Positions 40,190-49,722 of a stretch of DNA of 64,000 nucleotides are shown here, one piece after another (position 1 is the stretch's first letter; every line of letters starts with the position of its first letter). The notes below the pieces were generated by a model. The model did not search any database. It was not told where the DNA came from and saw nothing but the letters and a program-made list of their open reading frames with translations. This DNA comes from Streptomyces sp. L-9-10 (GTDB lineage: Bacteria; Actinomycetota; Actinomycetes; Streptomycetales; Streptomycetaceae): positions 51,500-115,499 of the forward strand of contig NZ_PHRF01000164.1 of the NCBI RefSeq assembly GCF_004151105.1, in the 5' to 3' direction. The position numbers and the translations under genes were made by a program.

Positions 40190-40708
40190 ATGTCAGAGCT
40201 GACCCTGACGGTCATGCGGCTAGGTTTTCTGGCCGTTCTGTGGCTGTTCGTGATCGTGGCCGTACAGGTCATCCGCAGCGACCTGTTCGGAACACGTGTC
40301 ACGCAGCGCGGCTCACGCCGCAACGCCGACGCCCGACCGCAGCAGGCACGCCAGACACCGGCGCCGCCCCAGCAGCGCCAGCAGCAGCAACAGGGGGGCA
40401 GGCAGCGCCGCGGAGCCCCCACCAAGCTCGTCGTGTCCGAGGGAAGTCTCACCGGCACCACGGTGGCGCTCCAGGGACAGACCATCACGCTGGGCCGCGC
40501 GCACGACTCGACGATCGTGCTGGACGACGACTACGCGTCCAGCAGGCATGCCAGGATCTACCCGGACCGCGACGGCCAGTGGATCGTCGAGGACCTCGGC
40601 TCCACCAATGGCACGTATCTCGACCGGACCCGGCTCACGACCCCGACACCGATCGCGCCTGGCGCTCCGATCCGCATCGGCAAGACCGTCATCGAGCTGC
40701 GGAAGTAG
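40190..40708 (+). CDS. fhaB: Membrane-anchored FHA protein FhaB
   Basis: Second FHA adaptor, 172 aa. A membrane helix at about 8-25 (LGFLAVLWLFVIVAVQVI) tethers it. An Arg/Gln-rich linker follows, then the FHA domain at about 85-170 with ITLGRAHDSTIVLDDDYASS, RHARIY and DLGSTNGTYLDR. In mycobacteria this protein (FipA) links PknB phosphorylation to division. It begins 10 bp after fhaA. Confidence 0.94.
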   Translation: MSELTLTVMRLGFLAVLWLFVIVAVQVIRSDLFGTRVTQRGSRRNADARPQQARQTPAPPQQRQQQQQGGRQRRGAPTKLVVSEGSLTGTTVALQGQTITLGRAHDSTIVLDDDYASSRHARIYPDRDGQWIVEDLGSTNGTYLDRTRLTTPTPIAPGAPIRIGKTVIELRK

Positions 40709-40849
40709 TACGACAATGAGCGAGCGGAGCGAGCGAGCCGCGGCGGTACCGACGGCGGACCGCGGCCGGCTCCCGACCGGAGGGTGGGCAGTGTGGCTCG
40801 AGACCGGCTGGCGCGACAGTCGACTGGCGAGCCGACGGGCGAGGTGCGC

Positions 40850-42289
40850 ATGAGTCTGTCTCTGCGCTTCGCCGCCGGATCGCACAAAGGCATGATCCGG
40901 GAGGGAAACGAGGACTCCGGTTACGCCGGTCCGCGGCTGCTGGCCATCGCCGACGGCATGGGCGGCCAGGCCGCCGGCGAGGTCGCCTCGTCCGAGGTGA
41001 TCTCCACCCTCGTACAGCTCGACGACGATGTACCGGGTTCGGACATCCTCACCTCGCTCGGCACGGCGGTGCAGCGCGCCAACGACCAGCTGCGCGTGAT
41101 GGTCGAGGAGGACCCCCAGCTGGAGGGCATGGGCACCACGCTCACCGCCCTCCTCTGGACCGGCCAGCGCCTCGGGCTCGTCCATGTCGGCGACTCCCGC
41201 GCCTACCTCCTGCGCGACGGCGTACTGACCCAGATCACCCAGGACCACACCTGGGTGCAGCGGCTGGTCGACGAGGGCAGGATCACCGAGGAAGAGGCCA
41301 CCACCCACCCGCAGCGCTCCCTGCTGATGCGCGCGCTGGGCAGCGGCGACCACGTCGAGCCCGATCTCTCCATCCGTGAGGTCCGGGTAGGCGACCGCTA
41401 TCTGATCTGCTCCGACGGCCTCTCCGGCGTCGTCTCCCACCAGACGATGGAGGAGACGCTCGCCGGCTACCAGGGCCCGCAGGAGACCATCCAGGCGCTC
41501 ATCCAGCTCGCGCTGCGCGGCGGCGGCCCCGACAACATCACCTGCATCGTGGCCGACGTCCTGGACGTCGAGTCCAACGACACCCTGGCCGGGCAGCTCA
41601 ACGACACCCCGGTCGTGGTCGGGGCGGTCGCCGAGAACCAGCTCCCGCTCAGCTCCGCCGAGAACGCCGCCGCGATGCAGACCCCGGCGGGCCGCGCCGC
41701 GGGCCTCGGCCGCGCCGTACCGCCGCAGCCCGGCGGGGGCGGCTTCGGCCCGCCCGGAAGCGGCGACAGCGCCGGCTACGACGGAATGCCGCCCGAAGGC
41801 GGTTTCGGGGCCTACGACGACGAGGAGTTCGTCAAGCCCCGCCCGCGCCGCCGGTGGCTCAAGACGTCGTTCTACGCCGTCCTCGCGCTCGCCGTCGTCG
41901 GCGGTGGTCTGTACGGCGGCTACTACTGGACGCAGACTCAGTACTACGTCGGCGCCAACAAGCAGCACGTGGCGCTCTACCGGGGTATCAGCCAGGATCT
42001 CGGCTGGGTCTCCCTCTCGAAGATCGAGAAGGAAACCGACATCGAACTCAAGTACCTGCCGGACTACCAGCGCAAGCAGGTCGAGGCCACCATCGCCGAG
42101 AGCAGCCTCGCCGGCGGACGCGACAAGATCGACGAACTCGCCGTCCAGGCGTCGGCCTGCAAGAAGGACGAGCAGCGCCGTCTGGCCACGAAGACCACCG
42201 ACACCAAGCCGAAAGCAACCACTCCCTCTCCGGGCCCCAGCCTCTCGGAAGAGGAGCAGAAAGTGGCCTCGAACTGCGGTAAGCAGTAG
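40850..42289 (+). CDS. pstP: Membrane PP2C Ser/Thr phosphatase PstP
   Basis: Metal-dependent phosphatase opposing the kinases of the cluster, 479 aa. The ATG at 40850 follows GAGG; the 140-bp spacer before it contains short GAGCGAGCG repeats. PP2C domain about 5-235: RFAAGSHKGMIREGNEDSGY, IADGMGGQAAGEVAS, HVGDSRAYL, SDGLSGVVS and GGPDNITCIVADV carry the metal-binding Asp residues. A Gly-rich juxtamembrane region, a helix at about 345-365 and an outside domain of about 115 residues complete it. It dephosphorylates PknB-family kinases in relatives. Confidence 0.95.
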   Translation: MSLSLRFAAGSHKGMIREGNEDSGYAGPRLLAIADGMGGQAAGEVASSEVISTLVQLDDDVPGSDILTSLGTAVQRANDQLRVMVEEDPQLEGMGTTLTALLWTGQRLGLVHVGDSRAYLLRDGVLTQITQDHTWVQRLVDEGRITEEEATTHPQRSLLMRALGSGDHVEPDLSIREVRVGDRYLICSDGLSGVVSHQTMEETLAGYQGPQETIQALIQLALRGGGPDNITCIVADVLDVESNDTLAGQLNDTPVVVGAVAENQLPLSSAENAAAMQTPAGRAAGLGRAVPPQPGGGGFGPPGSGDSAGYDGMPPEGGFGAYDDEEFVKPRPRRRWLKTSFYAVLALAVVGGGLYGGYYWTQTQYYVGANKQHVALYRGISQDLGWVSLSKIEKETDIELKYLPDYQRKQVEATIAESSLAGGRDKIDELAVQASACKKDEQRRLATKTTDTKPKATTPSPGPSLSEEEQKVASNCGKQ

Positions 42290-42318
42290 GAGCCGGCCGT
42301 AGGGGGCCTTTCACCACC

Positions 42319-43731
42319 ATGAGCGTAGTCACCAACACGACGACCATCGGCGCCATCGAAGCACCGAGCCGCCGCAACACCGAGCTTGCCCTGCTCGCCT
42401 TCGCCGTCGCCATCCCGGTGTTCGCGTACCTGAACGTCGGGCTCGCGCTCGACGGCAAGGTGCCCACGGGCATGCTCGGTTACGGCCTCGGCCTCGGCCT
42501 GCTCGCCGGCGTCGCCCATCTCGTGGTGCGCAAATTCGCCCGCTACGCCGACCCGCTGCTGCTGCCTCTGGCGACGCTGCTCAACGGCCTCGGGCTGGTG
42601 CTGATCTGGCGTCTGGACCAGTCACCCCGGCTCATCCGGCTCGCCGAGCTCAGCTTCGGCGTCTTCAGCCCGTCCGCGACGAAGCAGCTGCTGTACTCGG
42701 CGATGGGCATCGCGCTCTTCGCGGCCGTCCTGATGCTCCTCAAGGATCACCGCATCCTCCAGCGCTACACGTACATCTCGATGGCCGTCGCGCTCCTCCT
42801 GCTGGTCCTGCCCATGTTCTTCCCCGCCAGGAACGGCGCCAAGATCTGGATCAGCATCGCCGGCTTCAACCTCCAGCCCGGTGAGTTCGCGAAGATCATC
42901 ATCGCGATCTTCTTCTCCGGCTATCTGATGGTCAAACGCGATGCCCTGGCCCTCGCCAGCCGCCGCTTCATGGGGCTCTACCTGCCCCGTGGACGCGACC
43001 TCGGACCGATCCTCGGCATCTGGGCGCTCTCGATCCTCATCCTGGTGTTCGAGACCGACCTCGGTACCTCACTGCTCTTCTTCGGCCTCTTCGTGGTCAT
43101 GCTCTACGTCGCCACCGAGCGGACCAGCTGGATCGTCTTCGGCCTGCTGATGTCGGTCGGCGGAGCCGTCGGCGTCGCCACCTTCGAACCGCACGTCCAG
43201 GCCCGCGTCAACGCCTGGCAGGACCCGTTCTCCTGCTACGCGACCGACGGCGCCTGCCAGCAGATCGGCGACGCCCTGCTGTCCTTCGGCTCCGGCGGCA
43301 CGCTCGGTACGGGGCTCGGCCAGGGCAACTCCGACCTCATCGGCTTCGCCGCCAACGCCGACTTCATCCTCACCACCGTCGGCGAGGAGCTCGGCCTCGC
43401 CGGGACGATGGCGTTCCTGCTGCTGTACGGGCTGATCGTGGAGCGCGGCGTACGTACCGCCCTCGCCGCCCGCGACCCCTTCGGCAAGCTCCTCGCCATC
43501 GGCCTCTCCAGCGCCTTCGCCATCCAGGTCTTCGTGGTCGCTGGCGGCGTCATGGGGCTCATCCCGCTGACCGGTATGACCATGCCGTTCGTCGCGGCCG
43601 GCGGCTCCTCCGTGCTCGCCAACTGGGCCCTGATCGGCATCCTGATCCGTATCAGCGACACCGCGCGCCGGCCCGCACCGGCCCCGGCCCCCTCACCCGA
43701 CGCCGAGATGACCCAGGTGGTCCGACCGTGA
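42319..43731 (+). CDS. SEDS-family peptidoglycan glycosyltransferase (FtsW/RodA)
   Basis: Polytopic membrane enzyme polymerising lipid II, 470 aa with ten or more helices. SEDS markers include NGAKIWISIAGFNLQPGEFA, VFETDLGTSLLFFG, with the putative catalytic Asp in ETDLGTS, and TGMTMPFVAAGGSSVLANW. It overlaps pbpA by 4 bp, the usual SEDS-class B PBP pair. In this cluster the pair serves growth or sporulation rather than the main FtsW-FtsI divisome, whose genes are usually in dcw. The product can be called FtsW-like or RodA-like. Confidence 0.94.
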   Translation: MSVVTNTTTIGAIEAPSRRNTELALLAFAVAIPVFAYLNVGLALDGKVPTGMLGYGLGLGLLAGVAHLVVRKFARYADPLLLPLATLLNGLGLVLIWRLDQSPRLIRLAELSFGVFSPSATKQLLYSAMGIALFAAVLMLLKDHRILQRYTYISMAVALLLLVLPMFFPARNGAKIWISIAGFNLQPGEFAKIIIAIFFSGYLMVKRDALALASRRFMGLYLPRGRDLGPILGIWALSILILVFETDLGTSLLFFGLFVVMLYVATERTSWIVFGLLMSVGGAVGVATFEPHVQARVNAWQDPFSCYATDGACQQIGDALLSFGSGGTLGTGLGQGNSDLIGFAANADFILTTVGEELGLAGTMAFLLLYGLIVERGVRTALAARDPFGKLLAIGLSSAFAIQVFVVAGGVMGLIPLTGMTMPFVAAGGSSVLANWALIGILIRISDTARRPAPAPAPSPDAEMTQVVRP

Positions 43732-45194
43732 ACAAGCCCCTGCGCCGCATCGCGATCTTCTGCGGGCTGCTCGTCCTCGCGCTGCTGATCCGGGACAACT
43801 GGCTCCAGTACGTCCGTGCCGACGAGCTGAACTCGCACAAGAACAACCGCCGGGTCCTGATCGAGCGGTACAGCGCCGAGCGCGGCAACATCATCGTCGA
43901 CGGCAAGCCCATCACCGGCTCCGTCAAGACGGACGACACCGACTTCGTCTACAAGCGCACCTACACCAACGGGCCCATGTGGGCGCCCGTCACCGGCTAC
44001 GCCTCGCAGGCCTTCGACGCCAACCAGATCGAGAAGCTGGAAGACGGCATCCTCACCGGCAACGACGACCGGCTCTTCTTCGACCGCACCCTGGGCATGT
44101 TCACCGGCAAGGAGAAGAAGGGCGGCAGCGTCGTCACCACCCTCAGCGGCGCCGCCCAGAAGGCCGCCTTCGAGGGCCTGGGCAACAAGAAGGGCGCCGT
44201 CGCCGCGATCGACCCCCAGACGGGCAAGATCCTGGCGCTGGCCTCCACCCCCAGCTACGACCCCGCCACGTTCGCCGGGAACAGCAGCAAGGACACCAAG
44301 GCCTGGGTCGGCCTGGACAAGAAGAACAACCCCGACGACCCGATGCTCAACCGGGCGCTGCGCCAGACCTACCCGCCCGGCTCCACCTTCAAGGTGGTCA
44401 CCGCGGCCGCCGCCCTGGAGCACGGCCAGGTCACGGACATCGACTCGGCCACCGACACCCCGCTGCCGTGGATCATGCCCGGGACCACCACCCCGCTGCG
44501 TAACGAGGGCAACATCCCCTGCAAGGACGCCACGCTCCGCACGGCGCTGCGCGTCTCCTGCAACACCGTCTTCGGCAAGCTCGGCGCGGACCTCGGCAAG
44601 GAAAAGATGCTGGAGACCGCGAAGAAGTTCGGCTTCAACCAGGAGCAGTTCATCCCGGTACGCGCCGACGCCTCGGTCTTCCCCGAGGAGATGAACGCGT
44701 CGCAGACCGCGCTCTCCTCGATCGGCCAGTTCGACACCCGTACCACCCCGCTCCAGATGGCCATGGTCACCGCCGCGATCGCCAATGACGGCAAGCTGAT
44801 GAAGCCGTACATGATCGACCGCCTCGTGGCGCCGAACCTGGACGTGCTCGACCAGAACGAGCCCGAGGAGCTGAGCCGCCCCCTCAACCAGGAGAACGCG
44901 CAGAAGCTCCAGAGCATGATGGAGACGGTCGTCAACGAGGGCACCGGCGGAAACGCGCGCATTCCGAACGTGACCGTCGGCGGCAAGACCGGTACCGCCC
45001 AGCACGGCGAGAACAACAGCAAGAACCCGTACGCCTGGTTCATCTCGTACGCCAAGGCGGGCAACGGCTCCCCGGTCGCCGTCGCGGTGGTCGTCGAGGA
45101 CAGCGGCGCCAGCCGCGACGACATCTCCGGCGGCGGCCTCGCGGCCCCCATCGCGAAGAGCGTGATGAAGGCGGTCCTCGACACCAAGAAGTGA
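43728..45194 (+). CDS. pbpA: Class B penicillin-binding protein PbpA (transpeptidase)
   Basis: Peptidoglycan cross-linking enzyme, 488 aa. A signal anchor at about 5-25 (RRIAIFCGLLVLALLI) places the rest outside. A short dimerisation region precedes the transpeptidase domain (about 150-488) with the three active-site motifs: STFK with nucleophile Ser219, SCN at 277-279 and KTGT with Lys420. GTG start within the SEDS gene end. It forms the synthase with the upstream SEDS protein; PknB phosphorylates the PbpA of mycobacteria. Confidence 0.95.
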   Translation: MNKPLRRIAIFCGLLVLALLIRDNWLQYVRADELNSHKNNRRVLIERYSAERGNIIVDGKPITGSVKTDDTDFVYKRTYTNGPMWAPVTGYASQAFDANQIEKLEDGILTGNDDRLFFDRTLGMFTGKEKKGGSVVTTLSGAAQKAAFEGLGNKKGAVAAIDPQTGKILALASTPSYDPATFAGNSSKDTKAWVGLDKKNNPDDPMLNRALRQTYPPGSTFKVVTAAAALEHGQVTDIDSATDTPLPWIMPGTTTPLRNEGNIPCKDATLRTALRVSCNTVFGKLGADLGKEKMLETAKKFGFNQEQFIPVRADASVFPEEMNASQTALSSIGQFDTRTTPLQMAMVTAAIANDGKLMKPYMIDRLVAPNLDVLDQNEPEELSRPLNQENAQKLQSMMETVVNEGTGGNARIPNVTVGGKTGTAQHGENNSKNPYAWFISYAKAGNGSPVAVAVVVEDSGASRDDISGGGLAAPIAKSVMKAVLDTKK

Positions 45195-45361
45195 TGCCGG
45201 TCACGGCTCACGTCCATTCCTGCACATTGCGATACCGGTCGTATATCAGGTGACCGTTACGGGCCAACCGCATGCGGCGTGCCCGGTAGCGTAGGCGCGA
45301 ACAGCACACCGCCGGACCACACACGGGTGCGGTCGGGACTGACGGAGAGGGCTGGAACGTT

Positions 45362-47380
45362 ATGGAAGAGCCGCGTCGCCTCGGCGGCCGGTACGAGCTG
45401 GGCTCGGTGCTCGGCCGTGGTGGCATGGCGGAGGTCTACCTCGCGCATGACACCCGGCTCGGTCGCACCGTCGCCGTGAAGACGCTCCGGGCGGACCTCG
45501 CCCGCGATCCGTCCTTCCAGGCCCGGTTCCGCCGAGAGGCCCAGTCGGCCGCCTCGCTCAACCACCCGGCGATCGTCGCGGTCTACGACACCGGCGAGGA
45601 CTACGTCGACGGGGTGTCCCTCCCGTACATCGTGATGGAGCACGTCGACGGCTCGACCCTGAGAGAGCTGCTGCACTCCGGGCGCAGACTCCTGCCCGAG
45701 CGCACGCTGGAGATGACCGTCGGCATCCTCCAGGCTCTGGAGTACTCCCACCGCAACGGCATCGTCCACCGTGACATCAAGCCGGCCAACGTCATGCTGA
45801 CGCGGACCGGCCAGGTCAAGGTCATGGACTTCGGCATCGCCCGCGCCATGGGCGACTCCGGGATGACGATGACGCAGACCTCGGCCGTCATCGGCACCGC
45901 CCAGTACCTCTCCCCCGAGCAGGCCAAGGGCGAGCAGGTCGACGCGCGCTCCGACCTCTACTCCACCGGCTGTCTGCTCTACGAACTGCTGACGGTCCGG
46001 CCCCCGTTCATCGGGGACTCCCCGGTCGCCGTCGCCTATCAGCACGTACGGGAAGAGCCGCAGACGCCCAGCGTCTTCGACCCGGAGATCACGCCCGAGA
46101 TGGACGCGATCGTGCTGAAGGCCCTCGTCAAGGACCCCGACTACCGCTACCAGTCGGCCGACGAGATGCGCGCCGACATCGAGGCGTGCCTCGACGGCCA
46201 GCCCGTCGCCGCCACGGCGGCCATGGGCGCGGTCGGCTACGGCGGCGGCGGATACGGCGGCCCCCCGGACCAGCCGACGACGGCGATGCGCCACGGCGAC
46301 CCGGGCGGCCAGACCTCCATGCTCCCGCCCATCGGGCCGGACGAGGGCGGCTACGGCGGCTACGACGACCGCCCGGCACGACGCCGGCAGAAGAAGTCCA
46401 ACACCTCGACGATCCTGCTGGCGGTCGCGGGCGTCCTGGTGCTGGTCGGCGCCATCCTGATCGGCAAGTCGGTCTTCGGCGACACCGGCGACGGCAGCAG
46501 CCAGCTGGATGTCCCCCAGTTCGTCGGCGAGACGCTGACCGAGGCCGAACGGCACGCGGACAACGCGGGCGTGAAGATCGCGCAGTCCGGCTCGGAACGC
46601 TGCGAGGTGCCCAAGGGCTCCATCTGCAGCCAGGTCCCGGCCTCCGGCAGGATGAGCCAGGGCGAGACGATCCAGGTCGTCGTCTCCGAGGGCGCTCCGC
46701 AGGTCAAGGTCCCGGATGTCACCGACAAGCAGAAGCAGAGCGCGACGGACATCCTGGAGTCCGAGGACTTCACGGTCGACTACAAGCAGGAGGAGTCGGA
46801 CGAGGATCCGGGGACGGTGCTCTCGCAGGATCCGGAGGGCGGCTCCATGGTCGAGAAGGCCTCCAAGATCACGCTGACGATCGCCACTCAGAACCAGGTC
46901 TCGGTTCCTCCGGTGGTCGGCGCGCAGTTCGACGCCGCGCAGAACCAGCTCCAGCAGCTCCAGTTCACGGTCGTACGCAACGACGTGGACTCGGAGCAGC
47001 CCCTGGGCACCGTTCTTGAGCAGGACCCGCAGGGCGGCACCAAGGCCGCCGAGGGCTCGCAGGTCACCCTGAAGGTCTCCAAGGGCCCGCAGCAGCAGAA
47101 GGTCCGGATCCCCGAGATCCGCGGGAAGACGTTCGGAGAGGTGCAGGGCACGCTCCAGGGCCTGGGCCTCAATGTCGCGCTCGCGCAGAACTCGCCGAAC
47201 GACCCCAATGCCCTGGTGATAAACAGCGATCCCCAGCCCGGTCAGGAAGTCAACAAGAACGACACGGTCACCGTGACCACCGTGGGCGGTCAGGGCAACA
47301 ACAACGGGGGCAACAACAACGGCGGCGGGAACAACGGTTTCTTCGGCGGCCCGGACGCCGGCAACGTCCGTAGGGACTGA
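45362..47380 (+). CDS. pknB: PASTA-domain Ser/Thr protein kinase PknB
   Basis: Master kinase of cell-wall synthesis, 672 aa. Kinase domain about 10-275: LGRGGMAEVY, Lys40, HRDIKPAN with Asp138, DFG with Asp156, and an activation loop with MTMTQTSAVIGTAQYLSPEQ that carries the autophosphorylated Thr residues. A Gly/Tyr-rich juxtamembrane linker leads to one helix at about 347-370. Outside there are four PASTA units (about 378-646), opening LDVPQFVGETL, VKVPDVTDKQ, VSVPPVVGAQ and VRIPEIRGKT. The end is Asn/Gly-rich. A 167-bp spacer separates it from pbpA and may hold its own promoter. Confidence 0.95.
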   Translation: MEEPRRLGGRYELGSVLGRGGMAEVYLAHDTRLGRTVAVKTLRADLARDPSFQARFRREAQSAASLNHPAIVAVYDTGEDYVDGVSLPYIVMEHVDGSTLRELLHSGRRLLPERTLEMTVGILQALEYSHRNGIVHRDIKPANVMLTRTGQVKVMDFGIARAMGDSGMTMTQTSAVIGTAQYLSPEQAKGEQVDARSDLYSTGCLLYELLTVRPPFIGDSPVAVAYQHVREEPQTPSVFDPEITPEMDAIVLKALVKDPDYRYQSADEMRADIEACLDGQPVAATAAMGAVGYGGGGYGGPPDQPTTAMRHGDPGGQTSMLPPIGPDEGGYGGYDDRPARRRQKKSNTSTILLAVAGVLVLVGAILIGKSVFGDTGDGSSQLDVPQFVGETLTEAERHADNAGVKIAQSGSERCEVPKGSICSQVPASGRMSQGETIQVVVSEGAPQVKVPDVTDKQKQSATDILESEDFTVDYKQEESDEDPGTVLSQDPEGGSMVEKASKITLTIATQNQVSVPPVVGAQFDAAQNQLQQLQFTVVRNDVDSEQPLGTVLEQDPQGGTKAAEGSQVTLKVSKGPQQQKVRIPEIRGKTFGEVQGTLQGLGLNVALAQNSPNDPNALVINSDPQPGQEVNKNDTVTVTTVGGQGNNNGGNNNGGGNNGFFGGPDAGNVRRD

Positions 47381-47401
47381 CCGGCGGAACAGGCGGTACG
47401 C

Positions 47402-47442
47402 GAACAGCCCCGGCACCCTTGCGAAGGGTGCCGGGGCTGTTC
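47402..47442. terminator. 19-bp perfect stem bidirectional terminator
   Basis: Positions 47402-47420 pair perfectly with 47424-47442 over a GCG loop, between convergent pknB and the sortase gene. The longest perfect stem in the window. Confidence 0.93.
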
Positions 47443-47476
47443 CGTGCCGTCCCCGGGGACGGCCGGGCCACGACCG

Positions 47477-48289
47477 TCAGCGAAGCTCGGGCGGGGGCGT
47501 GCGGTTCTTGTCGACCTTCTCCGTGCGCTCCAGCTCGGCCCAGACGATGTAGCGGTAGTCCGAGGTGTAGATCGGCGTGCAGGTCGTCAGGGTGAGATAG
47601 CGGCCGGCCTTCTTCTTCCCCGACTCCTCGGGGACCGGCTGGAGCACGTCCACGTTGTACTTCGACGTCTTCGGAAGCTCCTTGAAGACCTTGTAGACGT
47701 ACCAGGTGTCGCGGGTCTCGAAGACGACCGGATCGCCGGTCTTGAGCTTGTGGATGTTGTGGAACCTCGCCCCGTGGCCGTCCCGGTGCGCGGCCAGCGT
47801 GAAGTTGCCCTTCTCGTCCCAGGGGAGCGCCGACTTGACCGGCTCGGTGTAGTAGCCGGCGATCCCGTCGTTCAGCGACGAGGCCGTGGTGCCCTTCTTG
47901 ACCAGCACCTCGCCGGTGTTCATCGCGGGGACGTGGAGAAAGCCGATGCCGTCCTCGGAGTCGTAGACCGGTGGGGCGGAGCCGGGCTTCTTCTCCTGCG
48001 CCCAGCCGTGGCGTACGTCGTCGCCCTGCTTGGCGGCCTCGCGGTCGGCGAGGACGTTCGTCCACCACAGCGAGTAGACGACGAAGAGGCCCAGTACCAC
48101 GCCGGCGGTGATGAGCAGTTCGCCGAAGACGCTGACGGCGGCCGCGAGCGGGCCCCTGGGGCGGCGGACCCGTACCGGAGCCGGGGCGGCCACGTCGGGG
48201 GCCTGGCGCGCCGTGCTCTCCGGGCCCGGGTCCCCGTCCGACGGCGGCGGTGCGTCGGGCTGCTCGTCGTGCTCGGTACTCGCTGCCAC
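47477..48289 (-). CDS. srtE2: Class E sortase (SrtE2-like)
   Basis: Membrane transpeptidase anchoring LAxTG proteins to peptidoglycan, 270 aa. GTG at 48289 is chosen because homology begins shortly after it and GGGGA lies upstream; the frame stays open further but over the neighbouring sortase gene. An acidic/Pro-rich tail (1-45), a membrane helix at about 55-80, and the sortase barrel with catalytic His in LAAHRDGHGARF, Cys in LTTCTPIYTSDYRY and Arg in that same stretch. It is a paralogue of the next gene; both end their catalytic loop in Tyr-Arg. Naming follows remembered S. coelicolor order. Confidence 0.9.
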   Translation of the reverse strand: MAASTEHDEQPDAPPPSDGDPGPESTARQAPDVAAPAPVRVRRPRGPLAAAVSVFGELLITAGVVLGLFVVYSLWWTNVLADREAAKQGDDVRHGWAQEKKPGSAPPVYDSEDGIGFLHVPAMNTGEVLVKKGTTASSLNDGIAGYYTEPVKSALPWDEKGNFTLAAHRDGHGARFHNIHKLKTGDPVVFETRDTWYVYKVFKELPKTSKYNVDVLQPVPEESGKKKAGRYLTLTTCTPIYTSDYRYIVWAELERTEKVDKNRTPPPELR

Positions 48290-48336
48290 CGCACCCGTCC
48301 CCAAGTCCCTGATGTGTGTCCGCGCTCCGATCGGCG

Positions 48337-49722
48337 TCAGCCGACGAGAGCGTCGGGTTTGCCCTTGCTGCGCGGCCGTTCGTCCACCATCTTGCCCCAC
48401 ACGATCATCCGATAGGTACTGGTGAACTCCGGGGTGCACGTCGTCAGCGTGATGTAGCGACCGGGCCCCGTGAACCCCGAACCGGGCGGCACCGGACCGA
48501 TGACGCTCACATTCGACGGGGCCGTCTGCGGCAGGAGCCGGGTCATGTCGTACGTGTAGTACGCGTCCCGCGTCTCGACGATGATCTCGTCGCCGGGCTT
48601 CAGCTGATTGATGTAGCGGAAGGGTTCGCCATGGGTGTTGCGGTGGCCGGCCACCGCGAAGTTGCCCTGTTCGTCGGAGGGCATCGCCGTCTTGAGGCGG
48701 CCCTCCGAGTAATGGCCGACCATGCCGCGGTCGAGGACCTTCGGCTTGCTGATCCCCTCGGCGATCGGCACGACGACGTCCAGCTTCGGGATGTGCATGA
48801 TGGCGAAGCCCTGCCCCGGCTCGAAGGCGCCCGGCTGCCGGTCCTTCGACCAGCTGTCCTGGATCTTGTTCGTCTCCTTGCCGGCGTACTGGTCGGCCCG
48901 GATGTTCGTCCACCACAGCTGGTACGTGACGAACAGCAGCATCAGGACGCCGAAGGTGATGAACAGCTCGCCGACCGCCCGGCTGGCGATGACGGCGGGG
49001 CTCTCCTTGAGGGCACGCGCCGCGCGCCGCGCCTCGACCCGGGAGAGCGGCCGGGCGGGCGCCGGCTCCCCTGAGCCGGGCACGGAGCCGTGTCCTGAGC
49101 CGTGCCCTGCCCCGGCCCCGGCGGGCTCGGCACGTCTGCGGCCCCGGCCACCGCCCCTGGCGGCCCTGCGCCGCTCGGCCCGGCCCCCTGTCACTGGCTC
49201 CGGCTCGGCCGCCCGGCGCGTGTCCGCCGTCCGGAGTCCGACGGTCTGATCATCCAGCCGGGGCTCGGGAGCGGGAGCGGGTACGCGAGCGGGTACGGAG
49301 TGCGCGGGCCCCGGTTCGGACACGGGCGCGGGATCCGGCTTGGACACCGGTATCAGGGCCGTGTCGGCCGTCGGCGACGTACCGCCCTCGCCCGCGTAGT
49401 ACGAGGGGGGGCCGGACTCCGGCCCCTGGGGGGTCTCCGCCGCGCACTGGCGGTAGTAGTCGCCGGACCACTCCGGCCCCGGGGCCGCGGCCGGGGCTTC
49501 CGGCGCGGGCTCCGGCTGCCGGGGGCCCCGGTGCCGCCCCTGCTTCCGTACCGGCTGCTGTCCCTGCTCCTGCCCGGGTCCCTGTTGCCTGCCCGGGAGC
49601 GGATCGTTCAGTGGGTCCGCCAGCCCGTCCACCGCCGCCTCGAACGCTCCGGAGACCTCGTACCCTCCCTGCTCGTACGAGGCTCCGTAACCCGCTTCGT
49701 GTTCGGGGCGGAGTGCCGTCAC
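48337..49722 (-). CDS. srtE1: Class E sortase (SrtE1-like) with long N-terminal tail
   Basis: Second class E sortase, 461 aa. The GTG at 49722 overlaps the pabA stop (GTGA). A long disordered cytoplasmic tail (about 1-235) is rich in Pro, Glu, Gly and Arg. A helix at about 255-280 (VGELFITFGVLMLLFVTYQL) is followed by the catalytic domain with His in VAGHRNTHGEPF, Cys in LTTCTPEFTSTYRM and Arg. The pair is needed for aerial growth in S. coelicolor through anchoring of chaplins. Its tail is roughly five times that of the second sortase. Confidence 0.9.
   Translation of the reverse strand: MTALRPEHEAGYGASYEQGGYEVSGAFEAAVDGLADPLNDPLPGRQQGPGQEQGQQPVRKQGRHRGPRQPEPAPEAPAAAPGPEWSGDYYRQCAAETPQGPESGPPSYYAGEGGTSPTADTALIPVSKPDPAPVSEPGPAHSVPARVPAPAPEPRLDDQTVGLRTADTRRAAEPEPVTGGRAERRRAARGGGRGRRRAEPAGAGAGHGSGHGSVPGSGEPAPARPLSRVEARRAARALKESPAVIASRAVGELFITFGVLMLLFVTYQLWWTNIRADQYAGKETNKIQDSWSKDRQPGAFEPGQGFAIMHIPKLDVVVPIAEGISKPKVLDRGMVGHYSEGRLKTAMPSDEQGNFAVAGHRNTHGEPFRYINQLKPGDEIIVETRDAYYTYDMTRLLPQTAPSNVSVIGPVPPGSGFTGPGRYITLTTCTPEFTSTYRMIVWGKMVDERPRSKGKPDALVG

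Noticed and set aside
40289..40302. GGAACACGTGTCAC as a parS variant
   Set aside because: Too many mismatches in the arms of the palindrome.
47477..48916. One long sortase frame of 479 codons
   Set aside because: Its first 200 codons cover the neighbouring sortase in another frame. The true start is near 48289.
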